Positions 39,681 through 48,805 of a stretch of DNA of 64,000 nucleotides are shown here, one piece after another. Source of the DNA: Moesziomyces globuligerus (Eukaryota > Basidiomycota > Ustilaginomycetes > Ustilaginales > Ustilaginaceae); the NCBI GenBank assembly GCA_030849465.1, contig JARVLF010000013.1, positions 434,001 to 498,000 of the forward strand. Reading direction: 5' to 3'. The notes beneath the pieces were generated by a model. That model saw nothing but the letters and a program-made list of their open reading frames with translations. It was not told the DNA's origin and searched no databases. Made by a program: the position numbers and the translations under genes. How positions within the stretch are numbered: the first letter of the stretch is position 1; each line of letters opens with the position of its first letter.

Positions 39681-42479
39681 CTAGGAGAGCGGGGGGATGA
39701 GGGCGGCTGTTTTGCGGAGGAGGTCGAGTTTGGAGAGGGATTTGTTGGCGGGATCTTTGGCGATGGATTGCCAAGTGGGGCCGTGGCGGGGGTTTGCTTT
39801 GAGGAAGGCGTTGAGGAGGGGGTCTATGTTTGGATTGTTGGGCTGTTGTTGTTCGAAGTTGAGCCAGGTAGCCCAGGCGTCTGCGTAGTCTGGGTCTGCG
39901 GATGTGGCTCGTTGGAACCATTTTGAGGCTTGGGCGTGTTTGGATTCGAGGGCGAACTGTTGTGCGACGATGGTGAGGACGCGGGCGTCGTCTGCGGTCC
40001 TTTTGAGTGCGTCTGTCATCTTTGACTTTCTTCTCGTCCTTGGTTCGAATCGAATCGCCAAAGCCCAAAGCTCACCAGAACCAGGAAGTTCCTGCAACCC
40101 CCTGGCAAGTAATGCCTTAGCCTGGTTACTCGCACCGGCACGTTGTTCCACCTCGATCGATTCAACCCAAACAACCCCCGACTTGGGGTTATGCAGTCGA
40201 GCCTTCTCCAACACCGCTCGTGCCCGAATGACCAACCCAGCTTCCTCCTCCAACCGACTCGATAGAATCCACAACACCACCGAGTCGATACAACTCTTCA
40301 CCCCACGTCCATACCACTCGCGGGCCTCCCGAATCCCCTGCCCCCCATCTGCAGCTAGTCGTCGTGACAGTTGACCAGCCATCATGTAGAGCTTATCGAA
40401 CCGCGGAAAGCGTCCCACGGCTTCTCGAACCAAGTCAAAGGCTCGAGCGGGCGAGCCAAAATCACGCTCCAGAACGGCGCTCTTGATCCACACGCGCGCG
40501 GTGCCCACCTCGGCACGCGCGCGCTCGAGCAACTTGGCCGCTGCCCCGACCTGACCATTATCCGCCTCGAGCTGCGCTGCTGCGAGCGAGATGCGCTCCG
40601 AGCCAATGTTGGCATCAAAGGCCCGGATGAGCACACCTCGTGCACCGGCCACATCGCCCGCAGACGCCTTCTCGTCCGCGTAGGCAAGCCACAACTCCTC
40701 GGCCTGCGCACAGCTACAAACCGCCCGCTCCAACAGAGCCTCGAGATGCTCGCGCCTCCCGTGCGATTTTTCGAGCGCCACCGCTTGCATCCAGATGGCA
40801 GGTCGGTCGGGAAACGAGCGTAGCGTATAAGCGAGAATGGCCCGCGCGGCCTGGATGCATCCACGTTCGAGCGCAGATCGCGCTTCGGCCGTCCAGACGG
40901 CGCGCCGATCCTGCTCGTCCAGATCCAGCTCGATGGTCGCCTTGATGATCGCGGCGCACGTGAGCGGACTGCCGTCGTGCTCGACACGCTCGGCCTCCTG
41001 GAACCACTGCTCGCGCGAGAGCTCGACACCCGCCTTGCGCAGCGCGCGAACCGCCGCGACGAGCGTCTTGTCCACCTTGCCCTCGTCGGCCTCGGTCTCC
41101 TCGACGAGACGCGCCGCGGCGATCCAGATCTCGTGCGAGGTCGGCACCGTCTTGCGCGCCTCGTTGAGCACCTTCTTTGCCTCGTGCGGCGGCGAGAGCC
41201 TTGCGAGCGCCAGCCACAGCTCGATGCTCAACGGCACCGCAGCCACCGCCCCGCTCAGCAGGATGCGCGCATCAGCCGGAGACTCCTCGAGGTTAACGAG
41301 CTCCTTCCAGAGCTGCACGCTGGCGGGGATGTATTCGAGCGACTTGCGCAGCACGCGCTTCTTGCTCTCGCGATCCGCCTCGAGCTCGACCGCCTTGAGC
41401 CAGATGCGCACCGAGGTCGAGACGTGCTGGATGGAGCGCGCGAGGATGACCTTGGCGTTGTCGTTGGTGTGCAGGCGTGCGGCCTCGAGCCAGATGTCCT
41501 CGGAGCGCGGACAGTGGTCGCAGCCCTGCTGGATGATCTTGCGTGCGCTCGAGAGCTTGCCTGCCACCTCCTCGACGCGCGCGGCTGCGATCCAGCCGGG
41601 CGCGTGGCGCGGATTGGTCTTGATGACCGAGTCGAGCAGCGTGCGCGCCTTGGCAATGTCGCCGATCTCGGCATCCGTCTTGATGACGCTCGACGAGAGC
41701 TGCGTCAGGTAGCCGGTCGGATCGATCGACGTCGCCGTGCCCGAGGCGGCGCTCGACGACGAGGCGCGATCGAGCTGGTGGCTGAAGATCTTGTTGCGTG
41801 CCTCGCCGATCTCGGCGAGCGAGAGGGTGCCGTCGGTTTGGCTCGACATCTGGTCCGGCGTGAGCGCCGACTCGACCGCGTTCCGATCGCGGTTCGCCAC
41901 GAGGATGGTGTCCGAGATGGCAAACGAGCGCGTGTTGCGCGCCTCGCGCTTGGCCGCCGCCTTGCGCCGCTTGCCCGTCGCACTGCCCGGATCGGCGAGC
42001 GCAGCCCACTCGTCCTCGGTCACCGAGCTCAGCCCGCGCTTGAGGTCGGCAAACTGCGAGTGCGCCTGCGGCTTGTCGGCGCGCGCACGCTCGCGCTCCT
42101 CGCGCTCGCGCGCCTCGCGAAACTTGCGACGTCGCTGATCCATCTTGGCGTCGACGGCCTCCCAGATCCGATCGGCCTCCTCGTCGTCCTTCTCGTAGAC
42201 GGCGCCGGCGAAGAGGCCCGTCTCGTTCTCGGGATCCTGAAACCGACCCTCCTCGTCGTCGTCGGCACCGCCGACATCGTCGTCGTCATCGTCGCCGTCC
42301 GCGCCGTCGGGTTTGGTGGTCGAGGGCTTGCTGCCGGACGCAGCGGCGCTGGCAGGGAGACGGGCGGGCCCAATGTCGGCACGCGTGGTGAAGCCCGAGG
42401 CGCCACGACCGAGGCCGGCAACGTAGCCGGCGGGCGCCTGCATGGACAGGAACGCGAGCTTGTTCGGCTTGTCCGCCAT
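39681..42479 (-). CDS. PRP6: Pre-mRNA splicing factor Prp6
   Basis: Intronless, 932 residues. The protein bridges U5 and U4/U6 snRNPs in the tri-snRNP. The N-terminal PRP1 domain is clear: MQAPAGYVAGLGRGASGFTT, RADIGPARL, acidic linker, then GLFAGAVYEKDDEEADRIWE. From about residue 240 to the end are HAT/TPR-like helical repeats (for example ARVEEVAGKLSSARKIIQQG, RLHTNDNAKVILARSIQHV and further W-x-x-x-A/Y units), ending RHGPTWQSIAKDPANK. The length matches the family (about 900-950). The open frame extends upstream to 42695, but the conserved start is MADKPNKLAF at 42479 and the extra 72 codons look like leader. It lies 289 bp from the convergent HSF-type gene. Confidence 0.94.
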   Translation of the reverse strand: MADKPNKLAFLSMQAPAGYVAGLGRGASGFTTRADIGPARLPASAAASGSKPSTTKPDGADGDDDDDDVGGADDDEEGRFQDPENETGLFAGAVYEKDDEEADRIWEAVDAKMDQRRRKFREAREREERERARADKPQAHSQFADLKRGLSSVTEDEWAALADPGSATGKRRKAAAKREARNTRSFAISDTILVANRDRNAVESALTPDQMSSQTDGTLSLAEIGEARNKIFSHQLDRASSSSAASGTATSIDPTGYLTQLSSSVIKTDAEIGDIAKARTLLDSVIKTNPRHAPGWIAAARVEEVAGKLSSARKIIQQGCDHCPRSEDIWLEAARLHTNDNAKVILARSIQHVSTSVRIWLKAVELEADRESKKRVLRKSLEYIPASVQLWKELVNLEESPADARILLSGAVAAVPLSIELWLALARLSPPHEAKKVLNEARKTVPTSHEIWIAAARLVEETEADEGKVDKTLVAAVRALRKAGVELSREQWFQEAERVEHDGSPLTCAAIIKATIELDLDEQDRRAVWTAEARSALERGCIQAARAILAYTLRSFPDRPAIWMQAVALEKSHGRREHLEALLERAVCSCAQAEELWLAYADEKASAGDVAGARGVLIRAFDANIGSERISLAAAQLEADNGQVGAAAKLLERARAEVGTARVWIKSAVLERDFGSPARAFDLVREAVGRFPRFDKLYMMAGQLSRRLAADGGQGIREAREWYGRGVKSCIDSVVLWILSSRLEEEAGLVIRARAVLEKARLHNPKSGVVWVESIEVEQRAGASNQAKALLARGLQELPGSGELWALAIRFEPRTRRKSKMTDALKRTADDARVLTIVAQQFALESKHAQASKWFQRATSADPDYADAWATWLNFEQQQPNNPNIDPLLNAFLKANPRHGPTWQSIAKDPANKSLSKLDLLRKTAALIPPLS

Positions 42480-42838
42480 GGTGGGCCACAGTCGAGCAGC
42501 TGCACGAGAAGCAGCGCCTGAGTGGGTGAGTCGAGAAGGAAAAGCGTGGTAGATGGTGGTTGCGTCAGAAGAATTGTGTCGGATGCAAAGCTTGGATTTC
42601 CACCTCGTCTTACTCCACATTGCCTTGTCGAAATTTCCGCTTTGGGAGCCGCCTCGTGGCGCGTTTCTTGTACGCAGGCCGTGCTCAGGGTCCAACTAGA
42701 CCAGCTCAGCTCGAGCACACAGGCAACAAGCGCAGGCGAGCGAGGTTCAGCGACGAGAGACGATGTGCGATGGTAGTACAGATGCGATGCTAATGAGGAC
42801 ACGGCGGGTTCGCGCAGGCAGGTAGGTGCGGAGTCAAA
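42480..42838. other. PRP6 promoter and Derlin 3' flank
   Basis: 359 bp between two minus-strand genes. No repeat, RNA gene or extra ORF recognised. Confidence 0.5.
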
Positions 42839-43657
42839 TCATTGTTCTTCGATCGGCCCGTCAAGAAGGCGCACACTGTCATCGAAAGGATGAGAGGTCA
42901 GCGGACACGTCCAAGCTCGGCTCAGCGCTACTGGAGCGACGTTTGGGCATGCCATGTGCACTTACAGGAAATGTGGCGTGGCGAGGAGGTTGCTGCCGCC
43001 AGACCTGAACTCGCGCGGCCACACGTCGACGAGGAAGTAGTCTGCATCACGCGCACGACAGAATCAGTCAGCCTCCTTGCGGCACGACTCGGATGTATGC
43101 GACAGCATGGACTTACAGAGGTGACCGACGGCGATGCCGGTGATGTCGCCGACGACGGCTCTGAGACTGCCGTGGAGGAGCCAACCAAAGATGACGAGGC
43201 TCCAGGGGAGGTAGGGGGCGGTGACGACGAGGAGGCCGAAGAGGCTGAGGCGGACGTGCTTGTTGCGTCTGGCCCAGACGTAGACGAGCACGAAGGCGAG
43301 CGGCGAGCCGAGGAAGGGCTGTGCGGTGAGCGGCGAGAGGATGAGCAGGCAGGTTGCTGCGAAGGCGAGCAGGACGACGTAGGCTGCGCGGCCGCCGGTG
43401 CGACCGCCGAACGAGTTCTCCTCGAGCATGCGCGAGTAGCGCATGAAGAAGAAGAGGTGGAAGATAAAGTCGAGGCCGAGCGGGCCAAAGTAGAGGAAGG
43501 TGGTGAGCAGACGCCACACCTGGTACTTGCGAAAGACGAGCGCGGGCGTGTAGAAGAGCTGGAACGACGAGATGGTGTGCGTGTGCTCGAGCAGCGCCAC
43601 GGCGAGCGTCAGCGCACCCCAGGCACCCGTGATGGGCGGGATGGATTCCAGATCCAT
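42839..43657 (-). CDS. DER1: Derlin (Der1/Dfm1 family), three exons
   Basis: Minus-strand exons 43117-43657, 42966-43041 and 42839-42875 give 217 residues. Both donors are GTAAGT and both joins keep frame. Derlins are rhomboid-like ER membrane pseudoproteases that help pull misfolded proteins out for degradation (ERAD). MDLESIPPITGAWG starts the protein. The WR motif is seen in KYQVWRLLTTFLYFG (Trp48-Arg49), then FGGRTGG, several hydrophobic helices and GDITGIAVGHLYYFLVDVWP. Only the splice joins restore this last conserved block and the TPHFLVRLLDGP end. The unspliced frame instead ends in an unrelated tail. The tail is short, with no SHP box for Cdc48. It is divergent from MPO1. Confidence 0.9.
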
Positions 43658-44048
43658 GACGACCCCTCTACCTCGGTCGCGGATGTGGCAGCTGTGATGG
43701 TGGTAGTTGGACGCAGACTGGTGGGTTGCACAGATCCGCTCGACGTGGAGGGTCGACCCGATCTGGAGCCCGATGGCGTCTCGCCGAGGTCGCCACTCGA
43801 AGCGATTCGCGCTGTGGAAACCTCCGAGCTGGCGGGGTGTGGACCCCACACACGCGCGCACGGCTCGTGCCCGAGTTGTGTCCGGCTGCAGCGGCTCCAA
43901 CCGCGCGCCGATAGCCGAGCGGAGGTTTCTCTCCACATGTGCGGACCCCGCCATCCTCTCGCGCATCCGCACTCGAGCTTCCTCTTGCTCTTCCACCACC
44001 ACCACACGCACTCGCACAACGCATCCACCGGCTGGTGTCGCTTCCAAC
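43658..44048. promoter_or_regulatory. Shared divergent promoter region, Derlin / MPO1
   Basis: 391 bp separate the two start codons, so both promoters and leaders lie here. A CCACCACCACAC/ACTCGCACAACGCATCC leader precedes MPO1. No TATA box is obvious. Both products are ER membrane proteins, but co-regulation is only inferred. Confidence 0.5.
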
Positions 44049-44796
44049 ATGTCGGCAACTGCAAACCCGTTCAACCTCAAGAAGCAGCTCGCCTTCTACG
44101 GCGCCTACCACACCAACCCGGTCAACGTCGGCATCCACATCATCGGCGTGCCCACCATCATCTTGTGAGTCCCCTCTTCCGCGCATCCATCAACAACGTC
44201 TTGCCTTGGCGGCGCTGACCCTCCCCTATTCTGATTGCTACTTGCGCAACAGCGCGACGGCGACGCTGCTGGCCAAACAGGGCTCGCTGTTCCCCTACGT
44301 CCAGGACCACTTCCCGCTTGCGGCAGCGTACCTTTCGCAGGCGGGATCGAAGCTGGCCGCGGTGCTACCCGCCAAGGTGTTCGAGTATGCGCAGCTCAAC
44401 CTCGCCGCCGTGTTCATGGGCAGCTACTGGCTCTACTACAGCGTGCTCGATGCTACCGCCGCGCTCCTCCTCGCACCCATCTGGTACGCGCTCTGGTACG
44501 GCTCGACGCTGCTCGCACGCACGCATCCCGACGCCACCAAGATCGCCATCGGCCTCAAGGCGCTCGGCTGGATCAGCCAGTTCTACGGTCATGGCGTGCA
44601 CGAGGGCCGCGCACCCGCGCTGCTCGACAACCTCCTCGGCGCCGTCGTGCTCGCGCCGTTCTTTGTCTTCCTCGAGGTCATCTTCCACTTTGGCTACCGT
44701 CCGCAGCTGCAGAAGGAGCTCAAGAACGACGTCGGTGTCCTCGTCACCCGCTTCCGCACCGAACGCGCCAGGGCCAACAAGCTCAAGGCCAAGTGA
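44049..44796 (+). CDS. MPO1: Mpo1-like 2-hydroxy fatty acid dioxygenase (DUF962), two exons
   Basis: Exons 44049-44164 and 44253-44796 (donor GTGAGT, acceptor AACAG) give 219 residues. In yeast, Mpo1 is an ER Fe(II)-dependent dioxygenase that removes one carbon from 2-hydroxy fatty acids formed from phytosphingosine. The family signatures are here: FYGAYHTNPVNVGIHIIGVP (His21, His30) and later SQFYGHGVHEGRAPALLDN, whose His residues are candidate iron ligands. Between them lie hydrophobic helices (LAAVFMGSYWLYYSVLDATA, LLAPIWYALWYG), and another near the end (AVVLAPFFVFLEVIFHFGY). The tail is basic (RFRTERARANKLKAK). NTAQ1 follows on the same strand after 448 bp. Confidence 0.9.
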
Positions 44797-45244
44797 GTCG
44801 CTGCTCTTTGCGCAGGATTCGGCCGTGCCCCCGCAACAGTTCAGCTCCCCCGACGTGTCCGCTGTAGCCGATCCTTTGCATTCGCGCTTGTCGCTTTCAG
44901 TGGCAATCGCAACGATAGCATGAAATTTCAATGCAAAGATCACCGGAGCAGCAAGCTTGAAGATCGTGCGGCTGTGATGACGTGCATAGATGAAGCGGGC
45001 CTGGTTGGCGTGCTGCGATGCGGGGTGTGAGCGCACAGCCGCTGCGACTCGATGTACGAGACAGCAGCACATGGTTCAGCTCGACCTCGAGCAGTGCCGT
45101 GTGCCTGGATGCTCTCGTCGGGCTGAGCTCGGTGGCATGTCCTCTCGTTCCTGCGTCTGAAGCCTGGGAGCGAATCCGAGCCTATTCACGATTAATCAAA
45201 AACGTCGGCCGGAACTTTTCTGTCACAGCGCTTATTTAGAAATC
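44797..45244. other. MPO1 3' flank and NTAQ1 upstream region
   Basis: 448 bp with no gene. A TATA-like CTTATTTAGAA at about 45231-45241 lies directly before the first NTAQ1-frame ATG, so transcription may begin inside the frame annotated for NTAQ1. Confidence 0.45.
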
Positions 45245-46834
45245 ATGCGCATGCGTGTTGGGCCTCGTGGCCGCGACTTTGTGCGCAGGCCAAAAGGGGT
45301 CGGCTCTCGCAACTCCTCGCCTCGCCTCCTTCTCCAACGCTATCTACTCACGACGTCGCTCGTACATTCCTTCAAGCCAGACACTCGGGGGCAGTCGCAG
45401 CTCAGTCGAGCCGAGCGAACGACGTTGCTGACTGGGCGCTTCGGGGGGTCGGGCGGGATGCGCGAGGATACGGGTCAGTCGGCTGCGGGATCGTCGACTT
45501 CGCCTTTGGTCACGGCGGATACGAGTGTACCGAAGCGACGCAAGTCGCTCTCCCAGTCGATCCGGGCACGGCTCTCGCGATCCAGCTCCTCCAGCATCAC
45601 AGCCAGCACCACCCCACCTCTCCCCCTCCCCGCTCTGCCCGTCTCGCGATCCCGCTCAGCAGACAACATCCTATCCCCCACCGCGCCCGATCCTTCGTCC
45701 TCTGGCTCCGATCTCGGCTCGGTCAGCAGCTCGGATCTCGCAGCTGCCTGGTCCTCGATCGCACCGCCTGCGTTTCCGCAGCCGCTGCAGTACGCGGCGT
45801 GCTACTGCGAGGAAAACGTCCATCTGCTCGTCCAGCACCTCGTCGCCCAGCTCGCACCCGCAAACCAGGCTGCTGCCAACATCGCAAGATCCCACACAAC
45901 TCGCTCCCAACCAAGCTCGGCGAGGCTTTTCGTCGTGGTTTGGGATGTGCATGTGCTCGTTGTTAGTAACGCCAACCGCACCGTACTGCTCTACCAACAA
46001 ACCGCATCCAAGCTGCCCAGTGCTGGATCGCCCGTGATCTGGGATTATCACGTCGTCGCTACCGCCACAGCCCATCTCATCCCCCTCGACCAGCTCAAGC
46101 TAGCCAGAGACGGCGCGGTGGAGAAGCCGCAGTGCGGAGAGGGGAGTAGTCGGACGTGGATCTACGATGCTGATTCTCGCTTGGCCAGGAGTGCGCAAGG
46201 TGCGGTGCTGCGACCGGTGCCGATGAGCGAGTACCACCGACAGACGTTTCGGCCGGAGGAGATCGCGGCGGGCGTCATCCCGGGCCACTTCCAGCCGTGC
46301 GTTAGGGTCGTGGCTGCAAACGACTTTACGGCGCGCTTTGCGAGCGATCGTAGCCACATGCTCCAAACCACGCCCGCGGGGGATCAGGTCTGGAGCGCCA
46401 GTCCGCCATGTTGGCAGCCGATTGTGGGTCGTCTTGCCGCCGCGAGCGGAGAGAGCAACAACCTGATGCGCTGCTATGTCGATATGACCTCTCGCGCGCA
46501 CGGGTTCGGGGTGGTGGTGGATGCAAAGACGTGGCTCGCGTACGAATGCATGCCTTGCTCGACGCTCGGACGCACGCTCATCGGGCAGCCAGCCATCGCA
46601 AGTCAATCCCAAGCAACATGGCAGAGCGAGCAAGTGCGATTCGCAACCAACGCGACCAAAGGCTCGCAGTGGTTGGAGCCACCGACACACACAACACCAC
46701 CACCACACGAGGATCGGGATGAGATGTCAAGCAGCCAGAGCAGGGGGGGTCGCATCGCCTCGGCGCTATTTCCTGCCTACCTGCACGCCTCGCAGCAACA
46801 CCGCACCCATCCTCCTGCTCCCCCAACCCCCTGA
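45245..46834 (+). CDS. NTAQ1: Protein N-terminal glutamine amidohydrolase (NTAQ1), extended
   Basis: 529 residues if translated from the first ATG. NTAQ1 converts N-terminal Gln to Glu, feeding the Arg/N-degron pathway in cytosol and nucleus. The catalytic triad is visible: Cys188 in YCEENVHLL, His269 in VIWDYHVV, Asp308 in WIYDADSRL. The conserved FASDRSHM and W-x-PP segments follow. Animal NTAQ1 is about 205 residues. Here there is a 180-residue Ser/Pro/Arg-rich N-terminal extension and a disordered C-terminal tail. A TATA-like site abuts the first ATG and codons 1-71 look like leader, so Met72 at 45458 (458 residues) may be the true start. It converges on RTT109 (81 bp). Confidence 0.9.
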   Translation: MRMRVGPRGRDFVRRPKGVGSRNSSPRLLLQRYLLTTSLVHSFKPDTRGQSQLSRAERTTLLTGRFGGSGGMREDTGQSAAGSSTSPLVTADTSVPKRRKSLSQSIRARLSRSSSSSITASTTPPLPLPALPVSRSRSADNILSPTAPDPSSSGSDLGSVSSSDLAAAWSSIAPPAFPQPLQYAACYCEENVHLLVQHLVAQLAPANQAAANIARSHTTRSQPSSARLFVVVWDVHVLVVSNANRTVLLYQQTASKLPSAGSPVIWDYHVVATATAHLIPLDQLKLARDGAVEKPQCGEGSSRTWIYDADSRLARSAQGAVLRPVPMSEYHRQTFRPEEIAAGVIPGHFQPCVRVVAANDFTARFASDRSHMLQTTPAGDQVWSASPPCWQPIVGRLAAASGESNNLMRCYVDMTSRAHGFGVVVDAKTWLAYECMPCSTLGRTLIGQPAIASQSQATWQSEQVRFATNATKGSQWLEPPTHTTPPPHEDRDEMSSSQSRGGRIASALFPAYLHASQQHRTHPPAPPTP

Positions 46835-46915
46835 TCCCCGCGCACGCTCGTGACCAAGTCTGCAACACGTTGGCAACTCTAGAGAACTTTTTCTTGTGTC
46901 TAAAAAGCGTCGGGT

Positions 46916-48805
46916 CTAGGTGGGTTTCTTCCGCTTGACGCTGAGCATGGTCGGTGGCTGAGTCGCCTTGGCGGGGTGTGTGGTCTGTGCCTGTCTCGCC
47001 GTGTCCAGTTGGACGTTACTGGGCGCGACGAGATCGAATTCGGCCCAGATGACATGCTGACCGATCAAGGCGTCGTGGTTGCCCGGGTCGCCAAAGTGTT
47101 GAGCGACGCCGCCTTTGCGACGAACCTCTCTGTCGACGCCTTGGAACCAGGCTTTGGTGAGCGAGCGAGCGAGCGCAGGCTTGTTCCACTCGCACGAATC
47201 CTTCATGAGCGACTTGAAGACCAAGTCGCCCAACACCTTGTACGGCAGCGACAGCGGCTGTCTCTCGACCGTCTTGTCGCCCGCCGTCGCCGTCGCCTCG
47301 GGAAGCCGCGTAAAGAGCACGACCAAAACACCAACCGCGTTGCCGGCACAGCATTCTTGACGGAACGCCATACGCTCCCAGAACTCGTCGACGCCCAAGT
47401 CATCCATCGCTTCGCGCTCGCGCATCATCGCCCGTAGCGTCACCAACGGCACCCCCATCCCACCCGACCCCGCACGTGCTTCACCCGCCTCCTCCGTCTT
47501 GGCCCGCTTCAGCGTCCCGCCTTCCCCCACCTCGCTCTCAGCAGCCCGCTTGTTCGAAGCCTCGCCGTCTAGCACGGCATCGAGATGCGCTGGCTCGGCA
47601 GCGCCATTCTGCTCCTCCTCGTGCGATTCTTCCGCTGCAGAGACGGGAGCATCTGGGTGCGGGGTTTTCTTCTTCCAGCCCGAGTGCTCGTGTGCGTCGC
47701 GCGCCGTCTCGTCGAGGAAGCGCGTCTTGGGATCGTCGTTAAAGTGCGGCATGAGCGTCGGCACGGTACGCACGCTGCTGGGCTCGTAGTCGAGGCTACC
47801 GGGATCGGTCACCACCTCGTTCTTGGCGTGCGATCCGGCGAGCACGAACGACGAGTTCTGCCAGTGGAGCGGCAGCGGCGGCAGCTCGGACTCGGAGCAC
47901 GAGGCGCCTGCGGCGCTGTACGGATGGCCGTACACCCATCCGGCCGCGCTGAGCGTGTGGTCTGCGCTGCGCGAGGTCGAAGCGGCAGCGGCGCCTTCGC
48001 GGACGAGCGGAACGAGCGGATGCGATTCGGCCTTGGAGTATCCCGGGATGAGGTAGAACGCGCGTGCGTCGATGGGACCTTTGCTGTCGGCTGCCTTGCG
48101 CACGGGTGCCGCCTCGTCGCGCGTGTGGGCGATGACATCGCTCATCACGGCGCGCCACCACTTGATCAGCCCGCCATCCGAGAGCACCTTCTTGTCCTTG
48201 TTCTCCGGGCTCGACGGGAATAGGTAGGCGCGCTGGCTGCGTGCTAAGATGTGCACCGAGACGTGCGAGACCACCACGCCCCCCGCCGAGTCCCAGTGCC
48301 GGAAGGTGGTAAAGTGCTGCGTGACCGCCGACGAGAGCGTAGCGGTCAGCGTGTTGCCGAACGACGTCTTCTCGTCAGCAAACACGAGCTTGGACAGCGA
48401 CTCTCGCAGCCCCGTGGGGATGGGACGAGGCCCGTACCCGGTGGTGTCGAGCTTGGAGATGTAGAGCACCGCAGCGCCCGACTCGGGGATGGTGTAGAGG
48501 TAGAGCTCCATGGCGAGCACGAGCAGCGGTGCCTCGGCCTCATCCTCGGCATCCTTTTCGGCTGTAGCGCGGATCCAGCTGGCGGTGACAAAGATCTGCT
48601 CCTCGTATGCAGCGATCGAGGCGGCGCGCTTGTTGTGCTCGAGGTCGTGCGGGTGGATGTGCGCGAGCGGGTAGAGCGACTTGACGTGTCGCGGGATGGA
48701 GAAGAGCGTGTGGCAGCGCAGCGTACCCGGCTCGGCGACGGCGGGTGGCGAGGCGTCGAGCACCGAGCGGATGGTCGAGAGCAGCGAGGCGCTCCGGTCG
48801 GTCAT
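46916..48805 (-). CDS. RTT109: Histone acetyltransferase Rtt109
   Basis: Intronless, 629 residues. Rtt109 acetylates newly made histone H3 (Lys56 and Lys9) with chaperones Asf1 or Vps75 during DNA replication. The KAT11 fold is recognisable from LRCHTLFSIPRHVKSLYPL near residue 30, through FVTASWIRAT, MELYLYTIPESGAAVLYISK and PIPTGLRESLSKLVF, to PKTRFLDETARDAHEHSGWK near 360 and FWERMAFRQECCAGNAVGV near 475. An acidic, Lys-containing insert separates the last two. The C-terminus LSVKRKKPT is a basic nuclear signal. The frame is open to 49054, but the first plausible ATG is MTDRSASLLS at 48805; upstream lies a decamer repeat. Rtt109 is a fungal enzyme, consistent with the window. Confidence 0.92.
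   Translation of the reverse strand: MTDRSASLLSTIRSVLDASPPAVAEPGTLRCHTLFSIPRHVKSLYPLAHIHPHDLEHNKRAASIAAYEEQIFVTASWIRATAEKDAEDEAEAPLLVLAMELYLYTIPESGAAVLYISKLDTTGYGPRPIPTGLRESLSKLVFADEKTSFGNTLTATLSSAVTQHFTTFRHWDSAGGVVVSHVSVHILARSQRAYLFPSSPENKDKKVLSDGGLIKWWRAVMSDVIAHTRDEAAPVRKAADSKGPIDARAFYLIPGYSKAESHPLVPLVREGAAAASTSRSADHTLSAAGWVYGHPYSAAGASCSESELPPLPLHWQNSSFVLAGSHAKNEVVTDPGSLDYEPSSVRTVPTLMPHFNDDPKTRFLDETARDAHEHSGWKKKTPHPDAPVSAAEESHEEEQNGAAEPAHLDAVLDGEASNKRAAESEVGEGGTLKRAKTEEAGEARAGSGGMGVPLVTLRAMMREREAMDDLGVDEFWERMAFRQECCAGNAVGVLVVLFTRLPEATATAGDKTVERQPLSLPYKVLGDLVFKSLMKDSCEWNKPALARSLTKAWFQGVDREVRRKGGVAQHFGDPGNHDALIGQHVIWAEFDLVAPSNVQLDTARQAQTTHPAKATQPPTMLSVKRKKPT

Noticed and set aside
40977..42521. 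514-codon plus-strand frame opposite PRP6
   Set aside because: Leu/Arg-rich shadow of the HAT-repeat coding strand.
42480..42695. 72-codon upstream extension of PRP6
   Set aside because: The family-conserved start is MADKPNKLAF at 42479; the extra codons look like leader sequence.
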